Below are positions 11,964 through 23,700 of a DNA stretch of 64,000 bases, piece by piece. The number at the start of each line of letters is the position of its first letter. Position 1 is the stretch's first letter. A model generated the notes under the pieces. The model saw only the letters and a program-made list of their open reading frames with translations, made no database searches and was not told where the DNA came from. The stretch lies in the NCBI GenBank assembly GCA_947568835.1, contig OX387612.1, positions 2,790,001 to 2,854,000 of the forward strand. The letters are read 5' to 3'. A program made the position numbers and the translations under genes. Source of the DNA: Protonemura montana (taxonomy: Eukaryota > Arthropoda > Insecta > Plecoptera > Nemouridae).

Positions 11964-12246
11964 ATATAATGAGATTGTCAATTAGATCAATCAAGGCTTT
12001 TCATCTGGTCTAAGTTAACTGGAACAAAAATTACAGAATAGCGGTCCAGATGGCAACGAGATAAACTTAAAACGTAATCAGTACTGTAAAATGTATTTTA
12101 AAGAAGAAAATAAGACCAGAAAGTAGCCAACTTTTACTAATTAATTCACTGCTTCTAGGATCAACATCTTGTTGATGGTAAATGATGTAAAACACATGAG
12201 TCGCTTTTATATCAACAATTTGAATTCAGAGCAGTGCTGGCCGTGG

Positions 12247-14060
12247 TCACCAATAGAACGAGTCCTGGAACCAGGAGATGATTCCGGTCGCCTTGTTTTT
12301 TATCCTGTCTGTGGCTGTGATAACCGTTCCTCGCGTCTTGATCGGTGAGTCCACGTCGGGAAAATATGACGGCAACTCTTTGCCGCTCAACTCTTTGTCA
12401 GGGAGTCCTGGGTCGTCGTCAAAATCCTGGGTGGAGTCAAAGATAGGTTTCAACGACAAGGAATTGCAATTTGTTTGGAATGTTTTCTAAACAAGGGTCT
12501 TTTCTTGTGAGTCTCACGACTAAGTTTTTAGTGATCTGTTTCAGCTGGTCGATTTATTATTTGAAATCAAAAGATGTTTTTTGTTTCTTAACTATCAGCT
12601 ACCTTGGAAAAACTAGCCGCAAATTTCCTTTCACATTTAAAAATAAATGGGGCAAACACAGTAAAAAAAAGAGAAAAATTACCATACTGGTTTTTAGACG
12701 AATGTCTACTTATCTAACCTTAGCATTAGCTTTTACAAAAACTATTTGATCAATGCTAAGTGAAGAACAACTGAGTTAACTAAGTAAACTTAGTTGCTCT
12801 TCACTTACCATACAAAACCAAGTTAAAAACGTTTTTGTAAAAATTACAATATTTATGAAATCATCATTGACATTATTGCATTCTCTCAACTAATCTACTT
12901 TTCTGAATTACTTTCTAGAATCCATCTATCCAATTCAAGAAGTTTCAGCAATAAAAACATTGGTCGACTCGTTAATGAAGAATTCTTCAGCGCAGTACTG
13001 TAATTGGGATCTCTTTTATGTGTTACGTACCAATATATCTAGGTTACAGGACAGGAGTATGAAATTAAATAATCAGTAAGGTGCAAAGGTGAAGGTAAAT
13101 TAACTTTGATAGGTACCTACCCAGTCAATAGTGTGCGTATGTATTACAGTGGTGCTTATCAAGAGTCTGGCAGTCATCACTGATCGAAGAAGACTCGTAG
13201 AAAAATCTCCTGCCACTTTAACAGTTGCATATTTCTTTGCGATATTGGATGTTACCGAAACAACTCCAGGGACGCTAGCCATTGTGATATGTACTTCCTC
13301 TTTGTTAAACTGCAACAAAACTCATGTTTTTTACAACTTGCCTACATTTCTGATGCACATTTTATTGGGTGATTGTGTAACAATGTATATCTTTACACAA
13401 TCGACCCACCGAGCAGATAAGTACTGGGTGAATGGGCCAACCTTATCAAGTCTGGGAACACGAAAATTTATTTCAGTTTCACCCCAAAGATCCTCATCCT
13501 CTTTGTCTTTAAGCTCAAGATCATCCTTCACAATCATAGTGTAATCTACGTCCTTAAGCTTACGAAGGGACTCTTTGCTGAGGAAATACAAATGCGGTTT
13601 GTCATTCTTCACTTTCCGATACCTGAAACAAAGTAGAGGGTTAGGTTAAGTCAAGAAACTAAAAAGGCTGCAGTGTACAATGTGCACTCACCGATTAAAA
13701 GCCAAAGAAAGGCCACCCTTAACATATTGTTCTTTAGTCAACGTTGGGTGATTTAATCGGTTTTGGAATAAGAGGTAGCATATTTCAAGAGCTTTGACAA
13801 TAATAGTTTCGTGTTGTTCATCCATGAAGAATACCATGGAGTTGATAAAGAATTCATCCTAAAAATAAAATAACGTTTGTAAAGCACGAACTGTCAAAAA
13901 CATATTCCAATTCGATTTAAAATTATACACAACAAAAAATTATAACCTTCATTAGCGTTGGGTGGTTCCATGGATTGAAAACGATATTCCAGCTTTTGGT
14001 TACCCATTCCAACGCTGCTCCGTCTATAAACGAGTTAGCATCCCGTTCCTTAGAGGGCAT
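12247..14060 (-). CDS. ARMC1: ARMC1 homologue (armadillo repeat-containing protein 1)
   Basis: Five minus-strand exons: 14060-13947, 13858-13692, 13622-13346, 13309-13131 (a donor at 13148 is possible) and 12426-12247. The N-terminal part matches the armadillo-like region of ARMC1 (MVFFMDEQHETIIVKALEIC against [20 protein letters not shown] in the human protein, from memory). The middle matches its HMA-like fold (IRNFNKEEV, then ASVPGVVSVTSNIAKKYATV). The C terminus has ELPSYFPDVDSP and ends QDSFYW, against ELPDYLPEDESP and SRSFYW in human. Vertebrate ARMC1 acts in mitochondrial distribution with the MICOS/MIB machinery, and the terminal FYW is a strong family marker. The protein is about 275 residues, close to the usual length. 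The start is the first ATG of exon 1 and fits the human N terminus only loosely. Confidence 0.85.
12685..12848. mobile_element. Foldback MITE, family 1, degenerate copy
   Basis: It starts GGTTTTTAGACGAATGTCTA and contains CTTAGCATTAGCTTTTACAA. The second arm is an inverted copy (TTGCTCTTCACTTACCATAC to GTTTTTGTAAAAA). It belongs to the family best seen at 16842-17150 and 62722-62970 and lies in the last intron of the ARMC1 homologue. Confidence 0.6.
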
Positions 14061-14208
14061 TTTCGATTGCTTATCAATTTAATTACTTATATGTAAAGTA
14101 ATTCAATCCGAACAAGAATTTAACCACATGAGTAACGTGTGCCATCAATGCAATACACTATTGGAACCGGACTTCAACTAGCAGCATATTCACATTGATC
14201 ATGGCGGA

Positions 14209-14218
14209 TATTAAAGTA
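14209..14218 (+). promoter_or_regulatory. YY1-like motif upstream of ARMC1
   Basis: TCATGGCGGA lies about 150 bp upstream of the ARMC1 start codon. ATGGCGG is the core of the YY1 motif frequent in animal promoters. Its ATG also opens a 20-codon plus-strand frame (MADIKVPLKRLHDATVPPIH). Confidence 0.35.
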
Positions 14219-15441
14219 CCCTTGAAGAGGCTACATGACGCCACTGTACCGCCAATTCATTGACCGATTCAGAAACATAATTTTATGGTTATCGAAAAGG
14301 ATCTTTAAGCTTTCTGTACGTCACAAACCACACGCAGAAATTAAAACCACGATACATCCATGTGAATTGTAAAAACCATACGTTGAGATGACAAGAAAAT
14401 TTGGGCCGGCACTTCTAATACAAACTAAATAGGAAGATCATCTTAACATCGATTCTTGGATAGAACTATTCCATTTTCACTTTCCTTTCTCAAATTAAGC
14501 TTTTACGCACTTTCCATGCCAACAAGTGGCAAAACAATAGCTTGTTTTCACATAAGTCCTAGGCCGTTTCGATCCAGGTAAGATCCTTCGAAGCCAGGTA
14601 AGTTATTTGCATATGTAATTACAACATGCAATATGTCAATGATAATCACAGGCATTGTAAATAGTCAATAAATACACTTTTATAGGATAGGATAATATTT
14701 ACACGTGTAACATTAGGCAAAGTTGACATTTACAGACTCGTCGATGGTTTAAAATGTGTGTTGCACTAAAAATATCTCAAGTTCTTTCTTGGACGTGGCT
14801 CTGTAATTTACTAGTCCATCTATTTGTATCTAATTGTCCACAAATCCCGCAGAACTTCACCAGAAACTCGGAAGGAAAAGGTACAGTGAGCTCGGAATGT
14901 CACCCTCATTCGAATCTGAACAAACTAGAGCTCATTTAAATAAATACGGTACTTACAGCTCACACAAAATACTGCTTCAAATATAAAGAGAATGGGGAGT
15001 GGAAGATAAAGAAGTCCTCGGGTTTACCAGCAGCAAAAATACATAAAATAGCTTCGGGGTCTTACATTTTTGTCTTAACTACTACATGATATATATACAA
15101 TGATTCGAATTCAACAGCTTTAGATTGGCACATTTTTATTTAAAACAATAATATATATGATGACAATAATACTGTCTAAATAATATTACTGTCTTGATAA
15201 TTTGACCCCTGTGCAAACCCATCATAATACGAGAAAGGGGAACGACCTGTCACTGCCTAAACACAATCCTAATTTACTGACCAAAGGACCAAGGTATGCT
15301 GGTCGAAAAATTTTTAATGCGTAACCAGATTTTGTAAAGACTACAAGTTTTTAACTCATTTAAATGTACTTTAAAACGATTCATGTTGCAACACTGTTTT
15401 TATTCTACTGACGAGTTTTATCTGATTTGTAAAAACATTAC

Positions 15442-15893
15442 ACCGAACGGTTTGGCGTGTTGGAAACACCGGTTCTCGTTAGATCACCGAAGTTAAGCAA
15501 CACTGCGCTGGGTCAGGTATTGGATGGGTGACCACCATACACATGACCAGTTCTGTTCGGGAGAGAGGTTGGAGGGATGAAAGTTAGTACAGCAACTTCA
15601 TTCGCCTCGCTTATCAACCTCTCGACAGCATGGATTTGTGGAGGAATCCTGCTGTTCGAGTTGTACCGTCCTTCGGAAGGGACGTTAAGCCGGTGGTCCC
15701 CTTGGTGCTTTTCGACAGGAGTAGGGTACGTGCCGGCACCGGGTTTCCCCTCCTGCCATTCTAGACTAGGTTAGGTTCATCATCATCCTCATCATCATCC
15801 ACTCATTCACCGACGCCATTAGACCAGTGCCGCAGGGCCAGTTGTAAAAACAGTGCGTCGTTAAACACCACAAATAATAATAATAATAAAAAC
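15442..15893 (+). mobile_element. 5S-rRNA-derived SINE, complete single-head copy
   Basis: This is the cleanest copy. The 5S-like head (ACCGGTTCTCGTTAGATCAC, then GAAGTTAAGCAAC and TTGGATGGGTGACC) carries the Pol III internal promoter elements. The body contains a UUCG-type hairpin (GTCCTTCGGAAGGGAC) and TAAGCCGGTGGTCCCC. The 3' end is AACAGTGCGTCGTTAAACAC followed by (AAT)n. AAGTTA at 15490 in the head and AAGTTA at 15581 in the body are exactly 91 bp apart, the period of the head arrays. Confidence 0.9.
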
Positions 15894-16841
15894 ATTACAT
15901 TGTGAGTGTCTTCTGTTGTGTTATTTCATATGCTTTTTTATATCTATAAAGAGACTGTTTGACTGTCTTATATCTTCGGATCAAAGGGACAATAAAAAGT
16001 AAATAAATAAATAAAGTCATCAAATACAATTCAAATGCTTTAACAAAATCTTTCATGTTTACAAGCGATGGTTCCGTGAGGTCAGTGGTCATGGCCGATT
16101 ATAATCTGTAATTTGTGGAGATTATAATCAATCGCCCAGCATTTGCTTAACTTTGACGCGCGAAAACCATGAAAAACGAACGTCAGGGCGGGAACATTAT
16201 GCAGGCGAGCGATAAAGTCCTATGACTTGCAAATTAGGTCACATGAATCTCAAAGCATCTGAGGAAATCCTACTCTCCCTTATCTGCTATGATTTTACTT
16301 TGGTTTTATTTACCGCAATATTACATGTTCTCGGCGTAAGGCAAGCTAACCACAAAAAAACGCAACATGAGAGAAGACAAAACAAATTGGACATGAAAAC
16401 TAGAACAACAAATCAATCTAATTCTGGCGACCCTCAACGACAGACAAAGCGACAAAGAAACAACCATTCTACACCAAAACCTAAACAACCTACCTAACCA
16501 ATCAAAACTGAAGCACGAAACAACCTCTAATAAGAACCTACATCGACCAAAACTTGACAGGAAGTCCAATGGACAATGGACTTGTCCCCGAATTTGTCTT
16601 GACTTCTCTCATGTCACACAAATACAATAAGAATTGTTAATATTTCCCGAACTCGAGACGCAAACAGCCTCTGAACTGACGTGACGTTAATCCCCACAAA
16701 GCAAGCAATTTAGAGTAAAGTAAAGCTGAGAGCTAAGTGAAGATAATAATAATAATAATAATTGTTGTTTATTAACACGATTGGCCAAAGCATGAGTGTC
16801 GTCAAAATACAATAATACAATTAACTACAATACACCTACAA

Positions 16842-17150
16842 GAACAACTAAATTTCCCGACGTTTCGTAACTTGTACTAGTTACTTTTTCAAGGGTTAGA
16901 GCAGTGATTATTTCATTTTGATGCATTTAGGAAGCTTGAACTTGGTAATTGTTACAATTTTATGTGGTTCTTTTGTTATCGGAAAATTGTCAGGACTGCT
17001 TTAACCCTTGATAAAGTAACAGGTACAAGTTACGAAACGTCGGGAAATTTAGTTGTTCTTCACTTGGCATTCAAAACCCAGTTCAAATAGTTTTTGTTAA
17101 AACTAGTGCTAAGGATAAATCAAGTAGACATGAGTCTAAAAACCATCATG
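16842..17150. mobile_element. Foldback MITE, family 1
   Basis: The inverted arms share ACTAAATTTCCCGACGTTTC and GTAACTTGTACTAGTTACTT. The right arm continues through TTGGCATTCAAAACCCAGTT to AGTAGACATGAGTCTAAAAA. It has no coding capacity. About ten related copies lie in the window. Confidence 0.8.
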
Positions 17151-17719
17151 TATTTTCAATGATTCCCCCTCATGTTTAAGTTTTACAAGCGCTGCAAAAA
17201 CTCATAAGATTTATTTTCATATAGGTATCCCAATCAAATGGCTTAAGGTCAGCTCATTTTTATATTACAACTAAACATATTATATAATGACAGTAATTTA
17301 ATCACATTGAAATATGATTCTTTGCAACTTTAATATTGTACATAAGGTTGATAATTATTAAAAATGTGCAAATAAAATAAATGACACTGCTAAATAAAAG
17401 CAGACTCTCGTGAGTCCCTGATATAGTCCCGGTTATCACTCCAGGGTGCGGTTCCAGGCTGCAGCTTGTCATTTCATTGACTTAGGTTAGCTGGCAGCGA
17501 TACAAAAGGCAGTGCATGTTAGCGGCACAGGATATTCACAGGATTTTCCTGCCGACAACCTGCATCCTTTTTCCTGCTTGATTCAAAGTTCGACGTTGAT
17601 CGCGAAAACAGATTGAAGATTGCTTCCCAACTGAAATGTTGCGTTTGTGGATATCGTCGCTTGAAACTGAAGACAATTGATTTCTAACTTGTTCAGTTGG
17701 TGAATGTTCGGTGCTTGAA

Positions 17720-20700
17720 ATGTGTGTTCAGTCATTTGGAGCTAATATGCAAGTCATTGCAGTGACAACACTTCTCTACTTTGTTCTTTGCTCGTCTTGG
17801 AGTGAGTGGAATTCAAAACTGTAACAACAAAACTCGTTGTACGACTAACCATGCCGAGCTCTGCTCTTGTGCGGATTTCAAATACATTCTGTCAGCTAGA
17901 GGATCATACGGCGGGCAAAGAGCGGGGAAATTTTTCTTGCTATGAAGAAACAAAAGAGCTGTTAAAAATATTTGAAAAAGTCTAAACCACTAATCCTGCC
18001 ACGAGCCATTATTTAGCTTCTGTTTTCTCAAAATCTCGCCTCCTAGTTGAAGTGTTTGTTTAAACTATTGCCATGACGACTTCCAATCACATGCAGTGAA
18101 ATTCAGATGTTTCTGTGAGCTAGAGATCCAACTTATAGTTGAACATTTTGTTGAAACTGTTGTTATGACGACTTCCAATCACATGCAGTGAAATTCAGAT
18201 GTTTCTGTGAGCTAGAGATTCAACTTATAGTTGAACATTTTGTTGAACCTGTTACCATGACGACTTCCAATCACATGCAGTGAAATTCAGATGTTTCTGT
18301 GAGCTAGAGATCCAACTTATATTTCAACATTTTGTTGAAACTGTTGCCATGACGACTTCCAATCACATGCAGTGAAAGTCAGATGTTTCTGTGAGCTAGA
18401 GATCCAACTTATAGTTGAACATTTTGTTGAAACTGTTGTTATGACGACTTCCAATCACATGCAGTGAAATTCAGATGTTTCTGTGAGCTAGAGATTCAAC
18501 TTATAGTTGAACATTTTGTTGAAACTGTTACCATGACGACTTCCAATCACATGCAGTGAAATTCAGATGTTTCTGTGAGCTAGAGATCCAACTTATATTT
18601 CAACATTTTGTTGAAACTGTTGCCATGACGACTTCCAATCACATGCAGTGAAAGTCAGATGTTTCTGTGAGCTAGAGATCCAACTTATAGTTGAACATTT
18701 TGTTGAAACTGTTGTTATGACGACTTCCAATCACATGCAGTGAAATTCAGATGTTTCTGTGAGCTAGAGATTCAACTTATAGTTCAAAATTTTGTTGAAA
18801 CTGTTGCCATGACGACTTCCAATCACATGCAGTGAAATTCAGATGTTTCTGTGAGCCAGAGATCCAACTTATAGTTGAACATTTTGTTGAAACTGTTGCC
18901 ATGACGACTTCCAATCACATGCAGTGAAATTCAGATGTTTCTGTGAGCTAGAGATCCAACTTATAGTTGAACATTTTGTTGAAAATGTTGCCATGACGAC
19001 TTCCAATCACATGCAGTGAAAGTCAGATGTTTCTGTGAGCCAGAGATCCATCATGAGACTTCACCTAACATCATTTAAAATAATTTTTGTGATTTCCGTG
19101 TTGCAGATGTGACGTGTTTGGAACTGAAAATGACTCCAAAGTATTTACAAAGACCACCTATGAGTGAAGTCCATGCAACTTGCAAGACTGCGTCAAGTGA
19201 AGCGATCTCCAGTTGTCAGTTCCGCATCTGGTACAGTGGGAAGCAGGAGGGAGGAGAAATTGTGAACATTTATGCAGACAGCAAAGAGCCTGTCTCGATA
19301 AAGGATCCCTTTGCTGCCGACAAGTCTTACTTCACTGTCACGCCCGTTTCAACTAGCTTCAAGTCAGGATACTGCAATGTCAAGTTGAACAATGTGAAGG
19401 GTGGACAACTGCTGGTCGGCTGCAAGCTTACCACCGCATCCAATGTCACTGCAGTCAAGACAACTGCACTCTTCTTCACAGGTATTTTGAAAGCAAAAAA
19501 CGTCACGATGCAAACATGCACGTGGTCTAAATGTTTACACGTGTTGAAGCAAGGGGCTGGTCTGGGTTTACTTTGTTTCTTTAGAGACATGGCGAGTTGG
19601 GGTTTATTCTTTATTGTTTATTAGTTTACACAGCGTTTATTGTTCATTGGCCTTCACAAAAAATATCTATTGGGGCAAATTGTTTTTCACTGCGGAGCTT
19701 ATTAAGTCAAAAATGTGTTCCAAAAAGTGACAAACCTAGCTACGTTAAGTATTTTACATTTAAAATTATATTGCCTCACATTTGTCAATTTGTCAATTTT
19801 TATACCATGAGCATGATCATGATGTACCATCATTAATTGATCTCAACCATAATATTTCACTTATTTTTTGTAATACTAAATCTTATCAAACAATTTTATT
19901 ATTAACAACACTATAACCGTCTCAAAAATTGATGCCCAAACGCGGACACGAACCTCGATCTCCATCTATCGCGGGTGTTGCTCTGAACCATTGAGCTATT
20001 TGGACACTGGCTTTTTGAGACGATTTTAGTGTATTTGATGAGAATGACGGATCTCCAAGGAGTAGAACTAAGAGGCTGTGAATACTCACAGTCACTCTGA
20101 TTCTAGCGATGCTATATCACGTCACAACCTGTCAAACTCGAGTAACTCCATTTTGACTTTGGATTCGTTGCTGAATTAAGATGAAATCCTATTTAAATTG
20201 CAAACGCTTGCAATATACGGGATATTTTATTATTATCAACACTATAACCGTCTCAAAAATTGATGCCCAAACCGAAAATTGATGCCCAAAATTTTTGAGA
20301 TGGTTATAGTGTTGTTAATAATAAAATACCCCGCGCATTGCAAGCGTTTGCAATTTAAATAAGAGTTCATCCTAATTTATCAAACAATTATTTCATGACA
20401 AAAATTTTGAAAGGAAATTTTACTTGTTTTATTTCCAGACAAATTCGAAATTAGTCTGCGTAACAACAGCGAAGAAATGCACGTGAAACTCGGCGACGAC
20501 GTGAGCTTTGAGTTGGAGGCTGTTAGCAAATCTAAGTTAAGCAAGTGCACCATGAAGGTGAATGGCTGGTATGTGAATGTCAACACTTCAGATCTTGCGA
20601 CCGCCGAGAACCCAAAGACCGTTGCCGAGCGTTACCAGGCGTGGCTTGCTGGCAACAAGTGTGGATACAAGATTCCACACGTGACCGAATCAGACCAACG

Positions 20701-23700
20701 CACCTTCTTCATCGTCGCGGAAAGAGGGAAATTTGCCAGTGCCAAGACCATCAACATCATCTTGAAGAGTAAGTTCTGTAACACGTGTCACATTTCATAT
20801 CTGCACAAGACGTTACTGGACATCGATAAACTGCACGATGAACGAGTAGAAAACCGAGGAAAATCAGCTGAAACTTTTCCTGTAACTCATCTTTAAATTA
20901 TGGTTTCCAAGACTACGAATTACCTATTTTTCGGATAATCAAGTTAGGTTACTTAAAGGGGTCTTTATCCTTGAATTTTAACTTTAACCATCGACTTGGA
21001 AGATTGAATAATGGCAGTTGGACTATAAAAAAAACTTCTGTGTCCACGGCTGTCCGTGCAGAAATTGCCAAAGTCCGCGTTTTTCGGCTTGGGTGCTTAA
21101 AAAAAAAATCCCATAAGAAATAACCCGTAGTGCTTTTTCGACCCCTAGCACCTAGACAAACCCCTCATCAGATAAAATAATTTGAGCAAAATTCTCGATC
21201 CTTCCTCTGTGTTGAAATAATTTGGCTTTGTGATACGATTATTCATTTAGCTACGGTAAGCGAATTATCGCAGGTATGTAATTAGCATGTTGCGTATTTC
21301 CGTGCAGTGCCGCTCTGAGCGGATAGTGGATAGGGTAGGGAGGGGATAGACTTTTAGTGACTTTGGCCAACGGTGCTCCCTTAGGGAAAGACAGTACTCT
21401 GCAAGAGAATCGTACGCAGCTCGCAGATCGTGCCGTGCGAAAAGTCAGAAATCTTAGATAATTAATTTCAAATTCATATTTTCCGAAAATTATTTTTAAT
21501 ATGTCAATCCAATTCATACTACAGTTAAAAATCTATGGTGCAAATTAATTTTCAAGGGTAATAACCTCTTTAAAACCCACATACTTTCTCAGGTGACAGT
21601 TGAATGTCAAGCTTTACTGGTTCCTGCGTTGTTTCATTCGCGTACAAGTCGGTAGGTTTTGATCCGCAAAGGTCAACATCTACTTTCTTGCTGCAAGAAA
21701 AAATTAAGTCAGCACCCGAATCTTGTTATCAATTTTATCAAATCTGTCAACCAGCTGAAGGGAGAATTTGAAAAAATTCTCAATTTAGCATTATTTTTAA
21801 TTGATTCAAGAACTCTCTTAAATCGATTGGAAAATAAAAAAGTTACCTCAAAAATATCAGCCCGTTGGCGAGTTGAGCGCAAAACAGAAACTCGGTAACT
21901 TTTTTGAGATATTCAGAATTAATTTCTCATAAAACTAACGGTTAATTCAGGAGGAAGCCGCCAGAGAGTGCTGAGTGTACTGAGTGAGAGGGAAAGTAAA
22001 TTGAAACAATTTTCCCAGAGGGAAAGTACAAGCAATGCGCGCTTTATCATTGCACCAACCTGACCAAACTTGTTCCTAATTAGGAACATCGAGAATTCAG
22101 GACCCCTTTTTATGATTATGAACAGTACCTTCTACCCTCCCTGTTTGGGCATCAATTGTTGAGAGATTATTAGTGTTCCTAATAATAAAATATCCCACGC
22201 ATTGCAAGCGTATGCAATTTAAATCACATTTCACAGAATATGTTGCTATTTAATTTTCATACGAGCTATTTCTTTAAATTTCAATGTAAACGTCATCAGT
22301 TACAAGTTACCAACTAAAGCAATGTTTTTGTTCTTCAGGTGACCTTGAGATGGTGCTGAACAAGAAGATGAAGGATTCCAAGGTCGGTGACATCATCACT
22401 GCCACGTGCACCACACGTGTCCGACAGCAGCAGGATCTTGTCTGGACCTGGACGCTGGGGACACAAGCTTACGGTGACAACAAAATCATCCCATACAACA
22501 TCGCGTTCTGGTGGTGGCCTTGGGACACAACTGTCTTCTCGGACTCTAGGAGAATCAAGCTGGCCGAGGGAGATCGTAACAAAAACATCAGCTGCTCGCT
22601 TGGGATGCTGAGTGGCGAAGCAAGATACGACCAGACGACTTCAATGAAACTCAGCTTTCAAGCGCCTCCTGCTGGTAAGTATATTAGTTAAATGTACCGG
22701 CTGTTATAACGTCTTTTTTCTCCACTTACTACTCACCAACATTTAGGTAATACTAATTTTTGGCCGGGCCCATTCTCAAGAGAGTTTCGCAACTTTTTGT
22801 TCGAATTGCCAAATTTTGGAGAGGCTTTTAGCACGAAAAAAATACAAAATTTTGTAAAATCCACAACTTTTTTTGTATCCAAGTAAGCTCCCACTCCAAT
22901 AGACCTGAGAAACCTCCCACTCCAATAGACCTGAGTAAGCTGCCACTCCAATAGACCTGAGTAAGCTCCCACTCCAATAGCCCTGAGTAAGCTGCCACTC
23001 CAATAGACCTGAGTTAGCTCCCACTCCAATAGACCTGAGTAAGCTCCCACTCCAATAGACCCGAGTAAGCTCCCACTCCAAGAGACCCGAGTAAACTCCC
23101 ACTCCAATAGACCCGAGTAAGCTCCCACTCCAATAGACCTGAGTAAGCTCCTACTCCAATAGACCCGAGTAAGCTCCCACTCCAATAGACCCGAGTAAGC
23201 TCCCACTCCAAGAGACCCGAGTAAACTCCCACTCCAATAGACCCGAGTAAGCACCCACTCCAATAGACCTGAGTAAGCTCCTACTCCAATAGACCCGAGT
23301 AAGCTCCCACTCCAATAGACCTTAGTAATCTCCCTCGCCAATATACCTGAGTAAGCTCCCACTCCAATAGACCTGAGTAAGCTCCCACTCCAATAGACCT
23401 AAAAAAACTCCCACTCCAATAGACCTGAGTAAGCTCCCACTCCAATAGACCTGAGTAAGCACCCACTCCAATAGACCTAAGTAAACTCCCACTTCAATAG
23501 ACCTGAGTAAGCTCCCACTCCAATATACCTGAGTAAGCTCCAACTCCAATAGACCTGAGTAAGCTCCCACTCCAATAGACCTGAGTAAGCACCCACTCCA
23601 ATAGACCCGAGTAAGCTCCCACTCCAATATACCTGAGTAAGCTCCGACTCCAATAGACCTGAGTAAGCTCCCACTCCAATAGACCTGAGTAAGCTCCCAC

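Larger units (their letters stand above)
14070..17700. other. Intergenic stretch without a recognised gene
   Basis: Between the ARMC1 homologue and the Ig receptor I see only the 5S-type SINE at 15442, an (AAT)n tract near 16746 and the foldback element at 16842. Open frames near 14754 and 16222 have no recognisable similarity. The last 300 bp presumably hold the promoter of the Ig receptor, but no TATA box is evident. Confidence 0.6.
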
